Below are positions 1 to 11,300 of a stretch of 64,000 nt of DNA, piece by piece; the first letter of the stretch is position 1, and each line of letters starts with the position of its first letter. The notes below the pieces were generated by a model that saw only the letters and a program-made list of their open reading frames with translations, was not told the DNA's origin and did not search any database. The DNA comes from Hyaloperonospora brassicae (taxonomy: Eukaryota; Oomycota; Peronosporomycetes; Peronosporales; Peronosporaceae): assembly GCA_947650285.1 (NCBI GenBank), contig CANTFL010000467.1:1-64000 (forward strand), given 5' to 3'. The position numbers and the translations under genes were made by a program.

Positions 1-236
1 TCGCAGAGAATGGCGAGGTGGCCGTCTTCTTCGCGGAGCACACCTTCTCCGTGGAGTATAGGGACAAGGACGCCACGTCGTCGCTGATGGACATCATGTC
101 GGCCTGATTTCTGAGCCGGTCGCACAATCCAACAGCGAGGATAAGCCCATTGACCGCCCGCAACCTTCTTCAAGCTTACTTGACGACGTAGCGATACGCA
201 GAAGATAGCGATCTTCTGCGATTGATGGATCACTTG
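1..236 (+). pseudogene. Inverted scrap of Gypsy RNase H region
   Basis: This stretch aligns on the plus strand with 16431-16685 of the complete copy (RNase H C-terminus and the spacer before integrase). It has several substitutions and small indels, so it is clearly more diverged than copy A is from copy B. Copy A next to it runs on the minus strand, so 1-236 is an inverted counterpart of about 599-853. The join lies near 235-236, where both alignments end within one or two bases. The fragment enters from beyond the left window edge. It has no coding potential: indels break the frame several times. It could be a real rearrangement or an assembly join between two repeat copies. Confidence 0.8.
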
Positions 237-295
237 ACAGCACTCTTCCGGGATCGGCAGAGGCTGTAACAATGCACGGGATCAAGGGCTAGGCT

Positions 296-1333
296 TCACC
301 CGTTGACAAACCTCGCAAGCACGTATGTACTTGCGTACAAACTAATACTGGCGGGGCCAGTAAAGTCACGACTTACCGTGAGGTAAGTCTTTTCTCTACC
401 ACGATGGCCACCTGTTGGGGCATCGTGACCCTCATACATGATGCGTAATCGCAAATCATTATGAGTGGGAACGACGACACGAGGCGTGTCGCCGTCAACT
501 GCTGTATAGTTTAGCAATCCGTTGCGTGTACTATACCGATCCGATGAGGATCGGTACAAAGCCGGTAAATCCTTCATTGATTTACTGGATGGATTCACCA
601 AATGATCCATCAATCGCAGAAGATCCTTATCTTCTGCGTATGCCTTTCGTACGTCGTCAAGTAAGCTTGAAGAAGGAACACTGGCGGTCAGTGTCGCAAC
701 AGTGGGCTTATCCTCGCTGTTGGATTGTGCGACCGGCTCGAAATCGGGCCGACATGATAATGCATCAGCGACGACATTGAGGCGTCCTGTCCTATACTCC
801 ACGGAGAAGTTGTGCTCCGCGAAGAAAGACAGCCACCTCGCCATTCTCTGCGAGAGGTGTAGGCTGTTTACGGCCGTGCGTAATGATGCATGGTCCGTAT
901 AGACAACAAACGGTCTATCTCCCAATAGATAGACCTGGAAATTATCCAGTGCATACTTCATGGCAAGGAGTTCCTTGTCATGCACTGGGTAATTGCGCTC
1001 AGCTGCTTGCAGCTGACGCGACTGATAACAGATGACGCGCTCCGCGCCATCTGCATCAAACTGCATTAACGCACAGCCGATTGCAAAATCGCTGGCGTCA
1101 CAGACCACATGAAATGGTCTGTCCTGATCTGCAATCGCCAAGATCGGCGACTGACTCAAGCTTTGCTTAATACCCTCAAAGGAATGCTGGCACTCAGCGT
1201 TCCATGGCCACTTGACATTTTTCTTGAGAAAGCAAGAAAGATGAACAGTCATCTCGACGTAGCTGCGCGAGTACTTGTGCAAGTACGCCGCTAAATTAAG
1301 GAACTTACGAAGTCCCTTGACATCGACTGGCAC
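296..1333 (-). pseudogene. pol: RNase H and integrase zinc domain, copy A
   Basis: This 345-codon frame begins with the RT connection (VDVKGLRKFLNLAAYLH). It then carries RNase H with the expected acidic residues: CDASDFAIG, KELLAMKYAL, VYTDHASL and NVVADALS. After a spacer it enters the integrase HHCC domain (EGHDAPTGGHRG). Just past SRDF one T is missing relative to copy B, so the last 20 or so residues are frameshifted. The TAG and TGA codons of the copy B integrase linker are also present in the DNA at 236-345. In copy B the RNase H frame is cut by a TGA after LLDDV. Here that codon is still CGA (Arg). Confidence 0.88.
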
Positions 1334-1336
1334 TGG

Positions 1337-1651
1337 CTAGTCGGTGATAGCCTTGATCTTCTCGGGATCGGGGCGTACGCCGTGTTTACCCACGATGCAC
1401 CCAAGAAGTGGTATTTCGCTAGCCGCGAATATACACTTCTTGAGGTTGGCGTACAACTTATGCTGGCAAAAAGGTTGAAGGACTTGACGGACGTGAGTTC
1501 GGTGAACTTCAACGTCCGTCTTTCCGTCCATATCCCGGCTATGGACGAACACATAGTCGAAGTAACTCGGTGCGAAGTCTCGCACCGGTCTCAACAAATT
1601 TGTGACACATCTGTTGAATGTTTCAGGAGCGTTACTCATCCCCTGTGGCAT
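1337..1651 (-). pseudogene. pol: Reverse transcriptase catalytic palm, copy A (YFDY)
   Basis: The 104-codon segment starts at the conserved MPQGMSNAPETFNR and contains the catalytic box. That box reads SYFDYVFVHS instead of the usual [FY]xDD, so the second metal-binding Asp is Tyr. The segment continues through the thumb (HKLYANLKKCIF, VRPDPEKIKAITD) and ends in TAG at a position that is Trp in related elements. Known RTs need both Asp residues, so this enzyme should be inactive. Copy B carries the same substitution. Confidence 0.88.
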
Positions 1652-1663
1652 AACTAGCCACTC

Positions 1664-2365
1664 CTACAGCATCCCGCCGGGGGTACTCACTGCCGTGAAT
1701 GGGATGTCCCGTTCACGCATGAGGATCTGATAGAACCCATCCATCAGATCCATGGACGAAAAGATGGTACTCTTTGACATAACATCTATGATTACGTCCT
1801 TCCTCGGTATCGGCGTCTGAGCCGGTACCGTTGCAGCATTCAATTTGTTGAATGCGTGCACTATCCGCCACCCTCCTGTGGCCTTTCGCACACAGAAGGT
1901 CGGAGAGCTGTGGGGGGATGTTGATTTCCTCACATGGCCCGCTGCTAAGCGATCGTCAAAGAACTTGTCGATTGATATCACTTGTTCACGAGGCAGTGGC
2001 CACTGCTTCATGACACAGTACTTCGAGCCCGGTTTGAGATCGATCTCGTGTCGAGTGCCTTTGTCCTTAGGCAACTCGCAAGGTACGGATTTAGGGAACA
2101 CATCCCTGAATTCGATCAAATCCTTGCACAAAGCATTTGCCTGAAGTGACTCCCAGGATTGGGAAGCGTATCGCTCAATCCGAGTCTTCTCATCGAGGAC
2201 ACTTTCGTCTATCGATGAGCTGCTAAGAACCCGTTTGTTCTCAGCAAATACTGTTGACGACCGAATATCGGCCTCATACTCATCCTCTGTGACGAGTATG
2301 CAGATCTGCTTGACTTTGCCACTACGCATATCACGCAAGAACCGTTTCGGTTCTAGCGTTGGCAA
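1664..2365 (-). pseudogene. pol: Reverse transcriptase N-terminal part, copy A
   Basis: A frame of 233 codons covers the protease-RT linker and the RT fingers and first palm segment. Visible landmarks are LIEFRDVFPKSVP, KYCVMKQWPLPRE, GGWRIVHAFNKLN, the first catalytic Asp in MDLMDGFYQI, and DIPFTAVSTP. It is interrupted by TAG at 1662-1664 where the family normally has Trp before the MPQG motif. Unlike copy B, this copy has no single-base insertion near the FFDD segment. It therefore preserves the frame of the common ancestor here. Confidence 0.87.
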
Positions 2366-2523
2366 TGAGTTATCTCCGAAGTTAACTTCGGAGGCACAAT
2401 CAGATCAAGCTTGTAAGCGCCTACACTTGATCCGTCATTAACCAAGACGTTCAACGTCTCGGTTACTTCCTGGGAACTTCTTTCCACAGGTTGCTGAGGT
2501 CCTGATCCCTCAGCAAGTGACTC

Positions 2524-3291
2524 TTAAAGAATTCCTTCCTCAAGTACGTGGGGACTTACTCCTTCGACGTCTTCTGACTGTATCTGTGCAACCACAGTCA
2601 GGCACCGATCCTCTACGGTCGACCCTTCAGTCGACCTAGGATATCCATGTTGCCCTTTGGGGGCAACGGGTTTCTTCTGTCTAAGATGCTGCCCGCTAGG
2701 CATGCATCCATGTCCCGGTCCACTCGACTTATTCGAGTGGTGGAACTTCGGCGCAGCCTGTACTTCTATACAGCCGCCGGGAGCTTGCTCCACAGTGTAG
2801 TGATCAACTACAGTGTGATCTTGTGCAGTCGTGCTAACGACCGAACCGCAAGTGAGGCCATCGCACTCACTCGCAGAACATCCACACGCTTGTGGACGCG
2901 CCAAGATGTTCATCAGATGGCCATCTGATGAACAAGCGGCAGGCATCTTTACGGATCGATGCTGCCAGCTCACCCTTGGCTCGTACTTTCTGAGCCAAGG
3001 TAATCCCAGGATGACATCAAATTTGACATCCAGATCCAGTACGATGAAGTCATCATCGTACTGTTTGCCCTCAAACGTGTAGTGGATTACTACTACACGT
3101 TTCTTAACGGTAATCGATGCGCCTGTTGCTTGGCGCACCGTCATCCTCGTGAGGGGAATGTCGCGCTCAACCGTGAGCCTACGACCCTCTAGTGACTGGC
3201 GACGAACAAAGTTGTTCAACTCCCCACAGTCTACTAGGGCACGAAGCGACAAATCATTGTCACTTTCAAGTTCAAGGTGATGAGCGAAACT
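2524..3291 (-). pseudogene. pol: Aspartic protease region of pol, copy A
   Basis: This is the retropepsin segment of the polyprotein. The active-site position reads LVDCGELNNF, so the usual D-S/T-G is D-C-G. The C-terminal landmark ILGLPWLRKYEP follows about 80 residues later. A long spacer then runs to a TAA at 2524-2526. The frame is offset from the sequence just upstream, which appears one base short before the run of acidic residues. The segment cannot be read through from gag or into RT without frame changes. The same lesions occur in copy B. Confidence 0.8.
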
Positions 3292-3397
3292 TCATCACCA
3301 GGTGCAGAGACACACAATGATTGTGTATCTGGAGCAACTTTCGTCAAGAGATTTGCAAATTCTCTTGAGGTTGCTGGATCAGTAGGGCGCTCCGCCC

Positions 3398-4552
3398 CTA
3401 CTGACCCCGACCATTTTTTGATGGTCCGTCTCGCTGTTGCGGCTTCGCAACAGCGCTGGACCCACGCCCATTGCCCTTCTTGGCGAATGGACGTCTATTT
3501 CGCTCAGTACTGTTTGGTACTGGGCGTGGAGCACTACACTCGTATGCGTAGTGCCCTAACTTTTGACAGCGATTGCACCTCTGCAATCGCTTGTTGTTTG
3601 AAGAGCGAGGTCTCTCGCTCTCAACATAGCAGAGGTCCATTGGTTCTAGACCTCCGATCTCTTGTCGTCTCGGTGGACAATAAGAGTTTGAGCTAGCATG
3701 AGCCTGTCTCATGCTAAAGTCTTCCTGTTCCGCGGCTGATATCGCTTCTTCAAGCGTATTCAGCTCAAGGCGGAACAGGTGGCTACTGACGGGCCCTTCT
3801 GCGAGCCCTTGCATGAACACCGCATTCAACGTGTGTTCATAAACTGGTTTAGCAGTTATACTACTCGCTAGGAGTCGTATGTGTTGTGCGTAAGCGTGCA
3901 CATCACGCTTACCCTGCTTCAGTTTCAGGAGCTCTGGACGAGCCCTGAACTCATCCCGTGGCGGCTCAAACGTTTGTCTGAGCCGGGACTTGAAGTCATC
4001 TGGCGGCCTAAACACATGTGGGTCGCTACTCTCGAGCCCCAGGGGCCAAGTTTTGGCACGTCCTGCCAAGTGGGTCTGAGAAAATGTGAGTTTCATTTGC
4101 TCATCTTCGAAGCGACGAGCCCTTAAGGCTCTGTCGAGTTCGACAAACCATAGCAACAGGGAGTCTTCCGGGACTCCACTGTACTTGGAGATGTCAACTT
4201 TCATGACTTCGGGACATCGCGCATGTGCCGTCCTGCCCACAGCAGCATGGAATTGCTGCTGTATTAACAGCTCTGTCTGTTGAGCACCGAGTTCTCTCAA
4301 CTGCTCGGCCTGTTGAGAGCCTTGCTGGTGAAGCAAGGCTACTTTCTCCCTCTCGATGGCAAGTTCATTTTGAATGAACCTGGCTATAGCGGCATGTTGT
4401 TGGTCTCTGTCTAGAGACTCCAAAATGGCGCTAATGGCGAACTCGCCTACGGTAGAATTCATTCGTTCTACCGCACCCCATTCGATGTCACTCAAATGGG
4501 TAAACCCTTCACGCGTGGCGTGAAAGGTCTCTTCATCATCCAACATGTTCAT
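3398..4552 (-). CDS. gag: Gag polyprotein, copy A
   Basis: An open frame of 384 codons starts 45 bp after the LTR. The N-terminal third is rich in Gln, Glu and Leu and probably forms a coiled coil (around residues 60-100, LLHQQGSQQAEQL). A retrotransposon-gag type capsid region follows (KVDISKYSG, LLLWFVELDRAL, then QGKRDVHAYAQH near 215-225). A CCHC zinc knuckle, CNRCQKLGHYAYEC (CX2CX4HX4C), lies near residue 327, with a basic Arg/Lys/Gly-rich tail. In Ty3/Gypsy elements this protein forms the virus-like particle and binds the genomic RNA. It has no internal stop, unlike pol downstream. It differs from copy B at only a few residues, for example Asp against Tyr near residue 49. Confidence 0.9.
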   Translation of the reverse strand: MNMLDDEETFHATREGFTHLSDIEWGAVERMNSTVGEFAISAILESLDRDQQHAAIARFIQNELAIEREKVALLHQQGSQQAEQLRELGAQQTELLIQQQFHAAVGRTAHARCPEVMKVDISKYSGVPEDSLLLWFVELDRALRARRFEDEQMKLTFSQTHLAGRAKTWPLGLESSDPHVFRPPDDFKSRLRQTFEPPRDEFRARPELLKLKQGKRDVHAYAQHIRLLASSITAKPVYEHTLNAVFMQGLAEGPVSSHLFRLELNTLEEAISAAEQEDFSMRQAHASSNSYCPPRRQEIGGLEPMDLCYVESERPRSSNNKRLQRCNRCQKLGHYAYECSAPRPVPNSTERNRRPFAKKGNGRGSSAVAKPQQRDGPSKNGRGQ

Positions 4553-4596
4553 GCTGGATGTTGTGGTCCTTGAAAGGACTACAAAGTGCTACCAGG

Positions 4597-4991
4597 TGCA
4601 ACGGGGCACACCCTTGCGTGAACTTAACGCAAGGGTATCGGTGCCCCGACAAGCGTACACGAGGCAAACGAGGAAGCGTAGGATAAGGAGAAAGTAAAAC
4701 TGTTGTATTAATATAATTAAGTCTTTTAACTACCGTCTCTCTGTTTAACCTGACTTAATTATGTTAATATAACTGAGTGTATGGTGACGTCTCGTCACCA
4801 CTCATTGCGCGCGTCTTTCGGCGATTGGTGGGTTGATATCATCAAGATATCAACCAATGAACAGACTCTTTGGTCGCCTCATCAATATCACCACTATCGG
4901 TGACATTGTTCAAAGAATATTCAACTTACTATACTTTATTGTCATTCTTTCTTTGAAGTGACAATTCCATGTAACGGGCCGCCCCGTTACA
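4597..4991 (-). repeat. 5' LTR of copy A
   Basis: This is a 395-bp LTR on the minus strand, starting TGTAAC and ending GTTGCA. By eye it differs from the 5' LTR of copy B at about 9 of 395 positions. The 5' and 3' LTRs of copy B differ from each other at about 24. It holds the same internal inverted repeats as the other LTRs. The target duplication cannot be checked because the other end of the element is lost. The bases just outside, read on the minus strand, are purine-rich (AGAAGGAAAATGA). Confidence 0.95.
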
Positions 4992-5335
4992 TCATTTTCC
5001 TTCTGATCTTATGGAGACACGTGCCTTCCTAGACGTCTCACGTCGTAAGAGAGTCGAGACTTGTAAAGGCATAGACTCCTGGGGACATGTTGCAGTCGAT
5101 TCGCTGAATCGTTAGGTCCCTTATACAAGGACCGGGAGCTTTAAGCTCGTTGACTCGTACAATCGAGTTCTTGTAAAGAACTAGCTTGCTCGTTAAGCAG
5201 AATAATTTCGTCTGGCTAGGAGCTGTGCAAGCTCCGCTACACATAATGTCTTGCACGTAGAATCGTAAGTGGCTTCGTCCGACCGGTAGCGGGATTCTAG
5301 CAACCGCTGAATCATCTTTGTGCGGTCTTAACAAA
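4992..5335 (-). other. Palindrome-rich fragment beside copy A, 98-codon open frame
   Basis: This abuts the LTR of copy A exactly. A minus-strand frame (5038-5334) reads through 98 codons (segments IPLPVGRSHLRFYVQD, VRVNELKAPGPCIRDL). I do not recognise the product. The DNA shows the same dense short hairpins as the Gypsy copies: CGATTC/GAATCG at 5097-5111, GGTCC/GGACC at 5115-5133, GAGCT/AGCTC at 5136-5148 and GGAGCT/AGCTCC at 5219-5235. The next 7 kb lacks them. The purine-rich run next to the LTR, read on the minus strand, resembles a polypurine tract. It may be the 3' part of a related element sharing this LTR. Confidence 0.45.
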
Positions 5336-8300
5336 TATATTAATTTGCGCGCAAGTTTAACAATGTCAAGATCCGTGGAGGTAGACCAATCTCACTGGAA
5401 GGTATGTCAGCGAGTATGACAATGTGTATGATATCGTGAAATTTTAATTGTAGAAACTACAAACTAGACAAACGAAAACGACGTACCGCTATGGCTGATA
5501 TGATGAGCCACAATACAGGATGTTCCCCTATGTTTTCATCACCAGTGTAAGCACTATATTCTTAAGCTTTGCTAAAAAGCCACCCAGGCAGGGTACATTA
5601 TTTACATCTGTAGATATGTGGACGCAAAGGGCAGGTAATGAGTCATTGAGATGATCTAAATACAGTATAGCTCTCATTTATATCGTCAATCGCAATCGGC
5701 GGCTCAATTTCAGCTCTTTAGTGTCATCGGAATTAGGTTAAGATATCTATTGCAAGATCTTTGAGCATAAGCTAGCGAGGATGTGGATACCATCGATAAT
5801 TGTGCTTGTGCACTGCAATTGCTCGAGTTAAAACATGCGGAATGCGCCTTTTGCTTGATGCGTCATTTGAATCTAAGAAGTAGCGGTGTTACCCATGTGA
5901 AGGTCATAACTAGCACAACTACTGCGCAATTTCCGCCAACAAATTATATGATGAGAAGTTTGAAAGAAGGTGATGTATTGTTAGGTACGCAAACGATCCC
6001 CGTAAATCCTGCGGCTGCGCAAATTAATTAACAAAACGATGAAAAAATTATGGACTAGATTCACTAGGCATCAGACAGACGAGCGCCTACGCGCAGAATC
6101 TTGTCTCGAGATTATTATATTCCGAGGTATCTGCGGGGCGCGTTATGTCGTGTTGACGGGTGTGAGATATCTCCAAACAGTGGTTGACATCATTGTCGAT
6201 AAAAGTCGTAGATTACCCGACTACATATTGTTTTGACAAAGCGTGCAACTTAATAGAAGCCACTGTGTGGATAGCGATATTCGCCAGTGGATCTGATGGT
6301 TTGTTGTATGTGCGATAATAGTGTCCCCAGCTAACAAAATCAATATCGCTAGTGATGGTTCTTGCTTCTCTCAGTAACGCACCAAGTGCATTACGAAACT
6401 TGCGTGGAGGGTGTAAAGTTTATAGATTCAAAAGTACTACCGCAATGTCGCATATGCCATACAGAGGTGAAAAGCCATTGTAATTTCGCTCGTCGAAGTC
6501 CATGCACGAGATTCCAATCAACCGCAAAAATCGTTAGTGGTGTCGGTGGAACCATTAGCCATACTCGACACTCACATGACGCAAGCGGCGCGCGTATGAA
6601 TTTGGCGTCAGACAATGACGGATCTATATTCTCCCAGACCGAAATTATCGCGGGACCCTCCGTCAAAAGATATTCGGTAATGCACTAAGCACCGTTTAAT
6701 AGACATCATGTATTCAACAAGGCTCCACCGGGAGATGACTCTTTAACTTTTATCGGGTGAGCCGCCATCGCTGACGTTCAGTCCACATGGGTAACGCGCG
6801 TGAGCGCTGGATGCACGCCAAAAAATACAGGAGTCCCACTGGCTGTAGACGCGGCTATATCGCATGTCGACATCGACAACACTGGTTTTACCCCGCATAC
6901 TATGCCCGTATCAAAATGAGTCAGCAATATACAATCAATAGTGAGACGCCGATTATAAGTTGGTGCTCCTTTGTCGAATGCGCGATTAAGAACCTCGGCT
7001 CAAACTCCCCTAAATAACGTAAAAAAGAATTTTATAAACGGGCGAGGCACAAGGACCCAAAATTCTGCCCCTTCGCCATAGATTGGGTTGCCATGTCACA
7101 CGTGGGCGAAATTTAGACCATACCACTCTGAAATTATCACTGAAGATATAGTGTTGCCAAGGTAAGACTGTACCCTAGAAACTTTATCTCCGTTCAAATT
7201 ATACGCCTGGATCCTTTGATTTCTCAGCCACGACATATCCTGAAGCGTGACGTGCACTAGCCACCTGCGGTCTAACCGCCCCGGTGCCGCTACTTCAGCT
7301 CTCATCCCGGCACGAAGTCTATCATCAAGTACTTGGCTAATTTCAATTGTGACACTGTCGTCGTCATTATAGTCGACCTCGGATCTACACGAAAACGAGA
7401 TGGCATGTCGGCAGACCCATTTGAACTCACCTTGACGATCATGTCGATATGCTGTAAGTTTAACAATTTCGTAGCCGGTAGCCATAGCGTCGCTCGATAT
7501 CGAGGATGATTGTATTTCGTCTAACAAGGCATGATGTAGAGCAGACCTGACTCGTTGAAGACCCATAAAAAGTCACCAATCAGTAGATCGCACGAAGAAA
7601 CAGTAGCGGCCCACTTCTGAACTGCTGCTGCCACATTGTCATCATTTCCGTTCGAATACAAGGGATTGCTAGTACACCCTGACGGATCGGTAGTGCATCC
7701 ATCTCGAAAAAGATCTAGGATCGAGACCTCTGGACTTTATAAACTCCCTAGGCATAGTCAAAAATTGATTTTTGGAATTGCGATGGCACTGGCGAGCTGA
7801 ATTCGTTGTTCCGCGGTGTGAGTATTCTCTCGAGCTAAATCAATTTGGCTTCGTAGAGAACGAATACAATTGTGTCAGTCATTAGTCACCGCGTACTGCT
7901 GTCCCACCATAACATTAAAGTACAGGTAGGGGTATCCGGAAGAGCGCAGAATGAAACTACGTGTGTCTAGAGATAGTGCAGATTCGCGAGGGTCCAGATC
8001 AATGACCATTGTCTATTCTGATAGGTCAAGAGACTCGTCATGCGAGCAGGATCATCAAAAAGATTACTACCGGCTTAACCGCAGTCCTATCGCGTAGGTA
8101 TACTACAGTATCGTCCGTGTGTCAAGAAACTTTGAACTGGGTAGTACGCCCTCTGGATGTGATAGGTATTTTAAAAATGTTCAAACTCGCTCAGATCACC
8201 CGGTAGACACTATCAAGGGTGATAATAAAGAGAAGAGGTGCAAGGGACACCCTTGATATATATACAAATAAATTCACATTTGCTTGATCAATTTCTAATC

Positions 8301-11300
8301 ACGAGAAATAGCGAGTTGTGTCGCGGTATAAGGCCGCCTCGACTAATACGAAGTGAGGCGAAATTATAAGCCATGTCAGCGCCGAAAGTAGATATGGGCG
8401 TTGAATCGTGTCGTTAACCGAAGTGAATTCTAGACGCATAACAATAACAATGAGTAGATCGATCCCCAAGGTTGATGCTTTGCGCACCGCCGAGAAAATG
8501 TCAAGAGACGCATGTATTGATCGATGCTAGCCAAAACGAACTTCAGCTAACAGAATGAGATGCGACAGCATCGGCCGCGTCCGGAAAGATACAATATTGG
8601 TGTACAAGTTGTAGTCGCTATTAAGTATCGCGATCGGGCGACGATTAAGCGGCAAGGCGTAGACAGCAGATAAAGTAAACAATGAATATAACTACGCCAA
8701 CCGACGCCGGGACCACACTGGGCTTTATCTTCCGACTGCACAAAGAAGCGAGAACAGGTGCGAGCGCTTCCGCGTAATTCCTGTAAACTATGTTGTTTAA
8801 TTCGTCCGGTCACGCGGCTTTTCCACGTTTGGGCATATTTAAATCTGCAATTACATCGTCGGGAGAAATAGCGGGCGTCACGGTAGAGTCGTCAACTCCT
8901 TCCGGGGGGGGGCTGGCAAGAAATGATGTAATTGCGTCGGGAAAAGCAAAATATAGAGTAAAATACTCGTTCAGCCGTTGGCCAATTCATCAGCAAATTT
9001 AATATACCGATTTATCCCGAATGTATCGTTTCCATTTCAATAACCATATAGTGTTGTCTTAGAATTTAGTCGACACCCGAGCGTAGAAACGTCGAGACGT
9101 CTTGCATGGTTAGTATGTGTGCCAAACGTGGAGACTCTCCATTATATATTCTGTCATAATCGTCGACAATTTGATTCATTACGCTGAAGTTCCGCTGAAG
9201 AATCGGCAGGAATAGGTTGATCGCAGAGCTCTAAATACTCGACGATGAGGTATCAGGTGTTCGAGGCACCAATACAGCTGCCTCCAGTTCGACACATAGA
9301 CGCCTAGGCCGCTGTCTATGGATTCTGATCAGAACTTTGCGCGCCTTTTTGGTAGTCGCCAAAAGAACCTTGCGGTTTATAATCTTCCATATATCGTACC
9401 ATTCTCCAAATTGACAAGCTGTATCATTTTACGATGTCGCATCAGAAATAGTTTCGCTAATTTGAAGCTATGCTAGCCCAATAGCCGCAAAAACATTGCC
9501 GTTCGTGGTCTCCCGCAAACATTCTAGAGCAGGATAAACGCGTTTCAGCTTACATACACGCACATCATTACAGGGTACACCGTTGCTGAAACTGATCCCA
9601 TTGTAGGCAAGTGATAGACCAGGCAATGACAGCGCAACGTCCCAAATCCTACAAAAAGTCAAAAAATATATACTATTGATTAAGTCATGCAATGGATTAC
9701 CTACCACATGTAAAAGTGTGTAATTGAGTATGCGCCGCCGCCTGGAAAGCTGGGATAATTCTGTTTATAATCCAACTCCATATCATCTGCAAGAACATTT
9801 CGAAGCTGCTTCTGACTGAGAAGACGTTTGAGCGCCAAAGAATGATATCTACCTGGTGTCATCACAAAAGAAGGGTCAAGTCGTGGATGCAAAGTACATG
9901 CGAAATTCTTGCCAACAAACATTTATTTGTTCGTCTCACGAAAGATGATGAAGAAGCCATTCATAGTCGCCTCCTTCTGGGTGGTATAACTAGGGGCATA
10001 ATCGTTGAATTGAGAACTGTTTTGTCCACTAAAGTAGTTCGAAAAGTAATTTAATTCGCTTTTCAATGCACCCCATATCATGGACCCATATATTTAATCG
10101 ATGAGTAGGGATTCTTCATAATGTCCAATTTTTTCACGAGACTGATCAACTTGGTCCACAACGATCGTCCGGTTGTGTTCACAAATCCACATGAGGAGTT
10201 GAACAGACCTTTACGCAATAGTTGAATCACCCAGCGTGACCCGTGTTTCCTTTAGCAAGACCAAATGTAGAGGCTATCCTCCTTTTGCGATGACGAAGTG
10301 ACTAAAATATGTTGCGCAGTGTTCCGGATTCTTGGGGAATCCTGAAATCCTGCTAATGAAGGGCGATGCTGTTTTTGAACTGCTACCTGGACGTCTTTAG
10401 CATAAGTCGATGACGACGTCGAGTTATGCCTGTTTTAGCAAGTCAAAGTAGAGAAATCTCACACTTGTCGAAAAAATAGGGCAGTCCTTCTATATTTAAA
10501 AAGAGGGGCTATGTATCGCAATCCGTGAAGATGCAGTCCCTGGATCCTCAAGACACCGTCAGTACACAGGGTGTAGCAGTTGAACTTCCCGGGAGATAAG
10601 GTCAAGTGCCGGTTGCCGGTTAGTAGGCTTGCAGATAATGCTGAAGACTACCGCGCCTACTTCTTCGAGAAGGTGGTATAGCACAGCCTTAGTTTGCGTA
10701 CCACCACATTCGTCATGTCGTAAACGGGGGTTAGCTGTCGAACTATTACACCTAGAACATTAAGGAATCCCAATGATTGAAATCAGCAAAAAGTTCTACG
10801 ACAGTCACACACATCAACTTGAGATGAGGTTTACAATATCTTCTGCATCGTTAAATATTGTCAGTTGGGCGTGTGTAATGTGTTGCCGGATCACAGCCGG
10901 TTGAGAATAATTGTTGATGGCATATCTAAATGATCGCAGGAATTCACCCGGTATCGAGGCGAGTTAAGCAATTGGATTGGCATTTTACTGACAAGTACCG
11001 CCATGTCCAGCGCAAAAGAATGTATCCATTCAGGCAGGTTCGCCTTTTGGTCCAACTGGAGTAGTAGCCGGTGGTAAATCCATGGCTTTGTGCTGTCTGA
11101 CCCAGTTTCAAATTGCAGAATTTGCTATAATTTGTTTTGTAATCTACGGAACTGCAGCAGCCGACACCGCAGCGGATGCGATGTCCATAGATTTGCGCGA
11201 TCTCCTACCTTTTTAGGGCTGATCGTAAGTATCGGGAGTGCGGAAGTATCCCAGTGGTGATCGGAACGCGGCCTATGTACAAGATTCATTCAGGCTGGTG

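Larger units (their letters stand above)
236..4991 (-). mobile_element. Truncated Ty3/Gypsy copy A (5' LTR to integrase start)
   Basis: Read on the minus strand, the order is 5' LTR (4597-4991), primer binding site (about 4577-4594), gag, protease, RT, RNase H and the zinc-binding start of integrase. It then stops at about 235. The sequence is nearly identical to 12292-17050 of copy B, with coordinates summing to 17283-17285. The integrase core, chromodomain, antisense frame and 3' LTR are missing. Inherited lesions match copy B: the gag stop followed by a frame change, a base missing before protease, a stop ending the protease frame, and TAG codons at 1662-1664 and 1335-1337. Private changes include one base fewer in a T run near 370. 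Confidence 0.93.

Noticed and set aside
3277..3696. 139-codon frames opposite gag (also 13587-14006).
   Set aside because: They are present identically in both copies only because gag is. They are an antisense shadow of the conserved gag codons, with no independent support, unlike the frame at 18147-19751.
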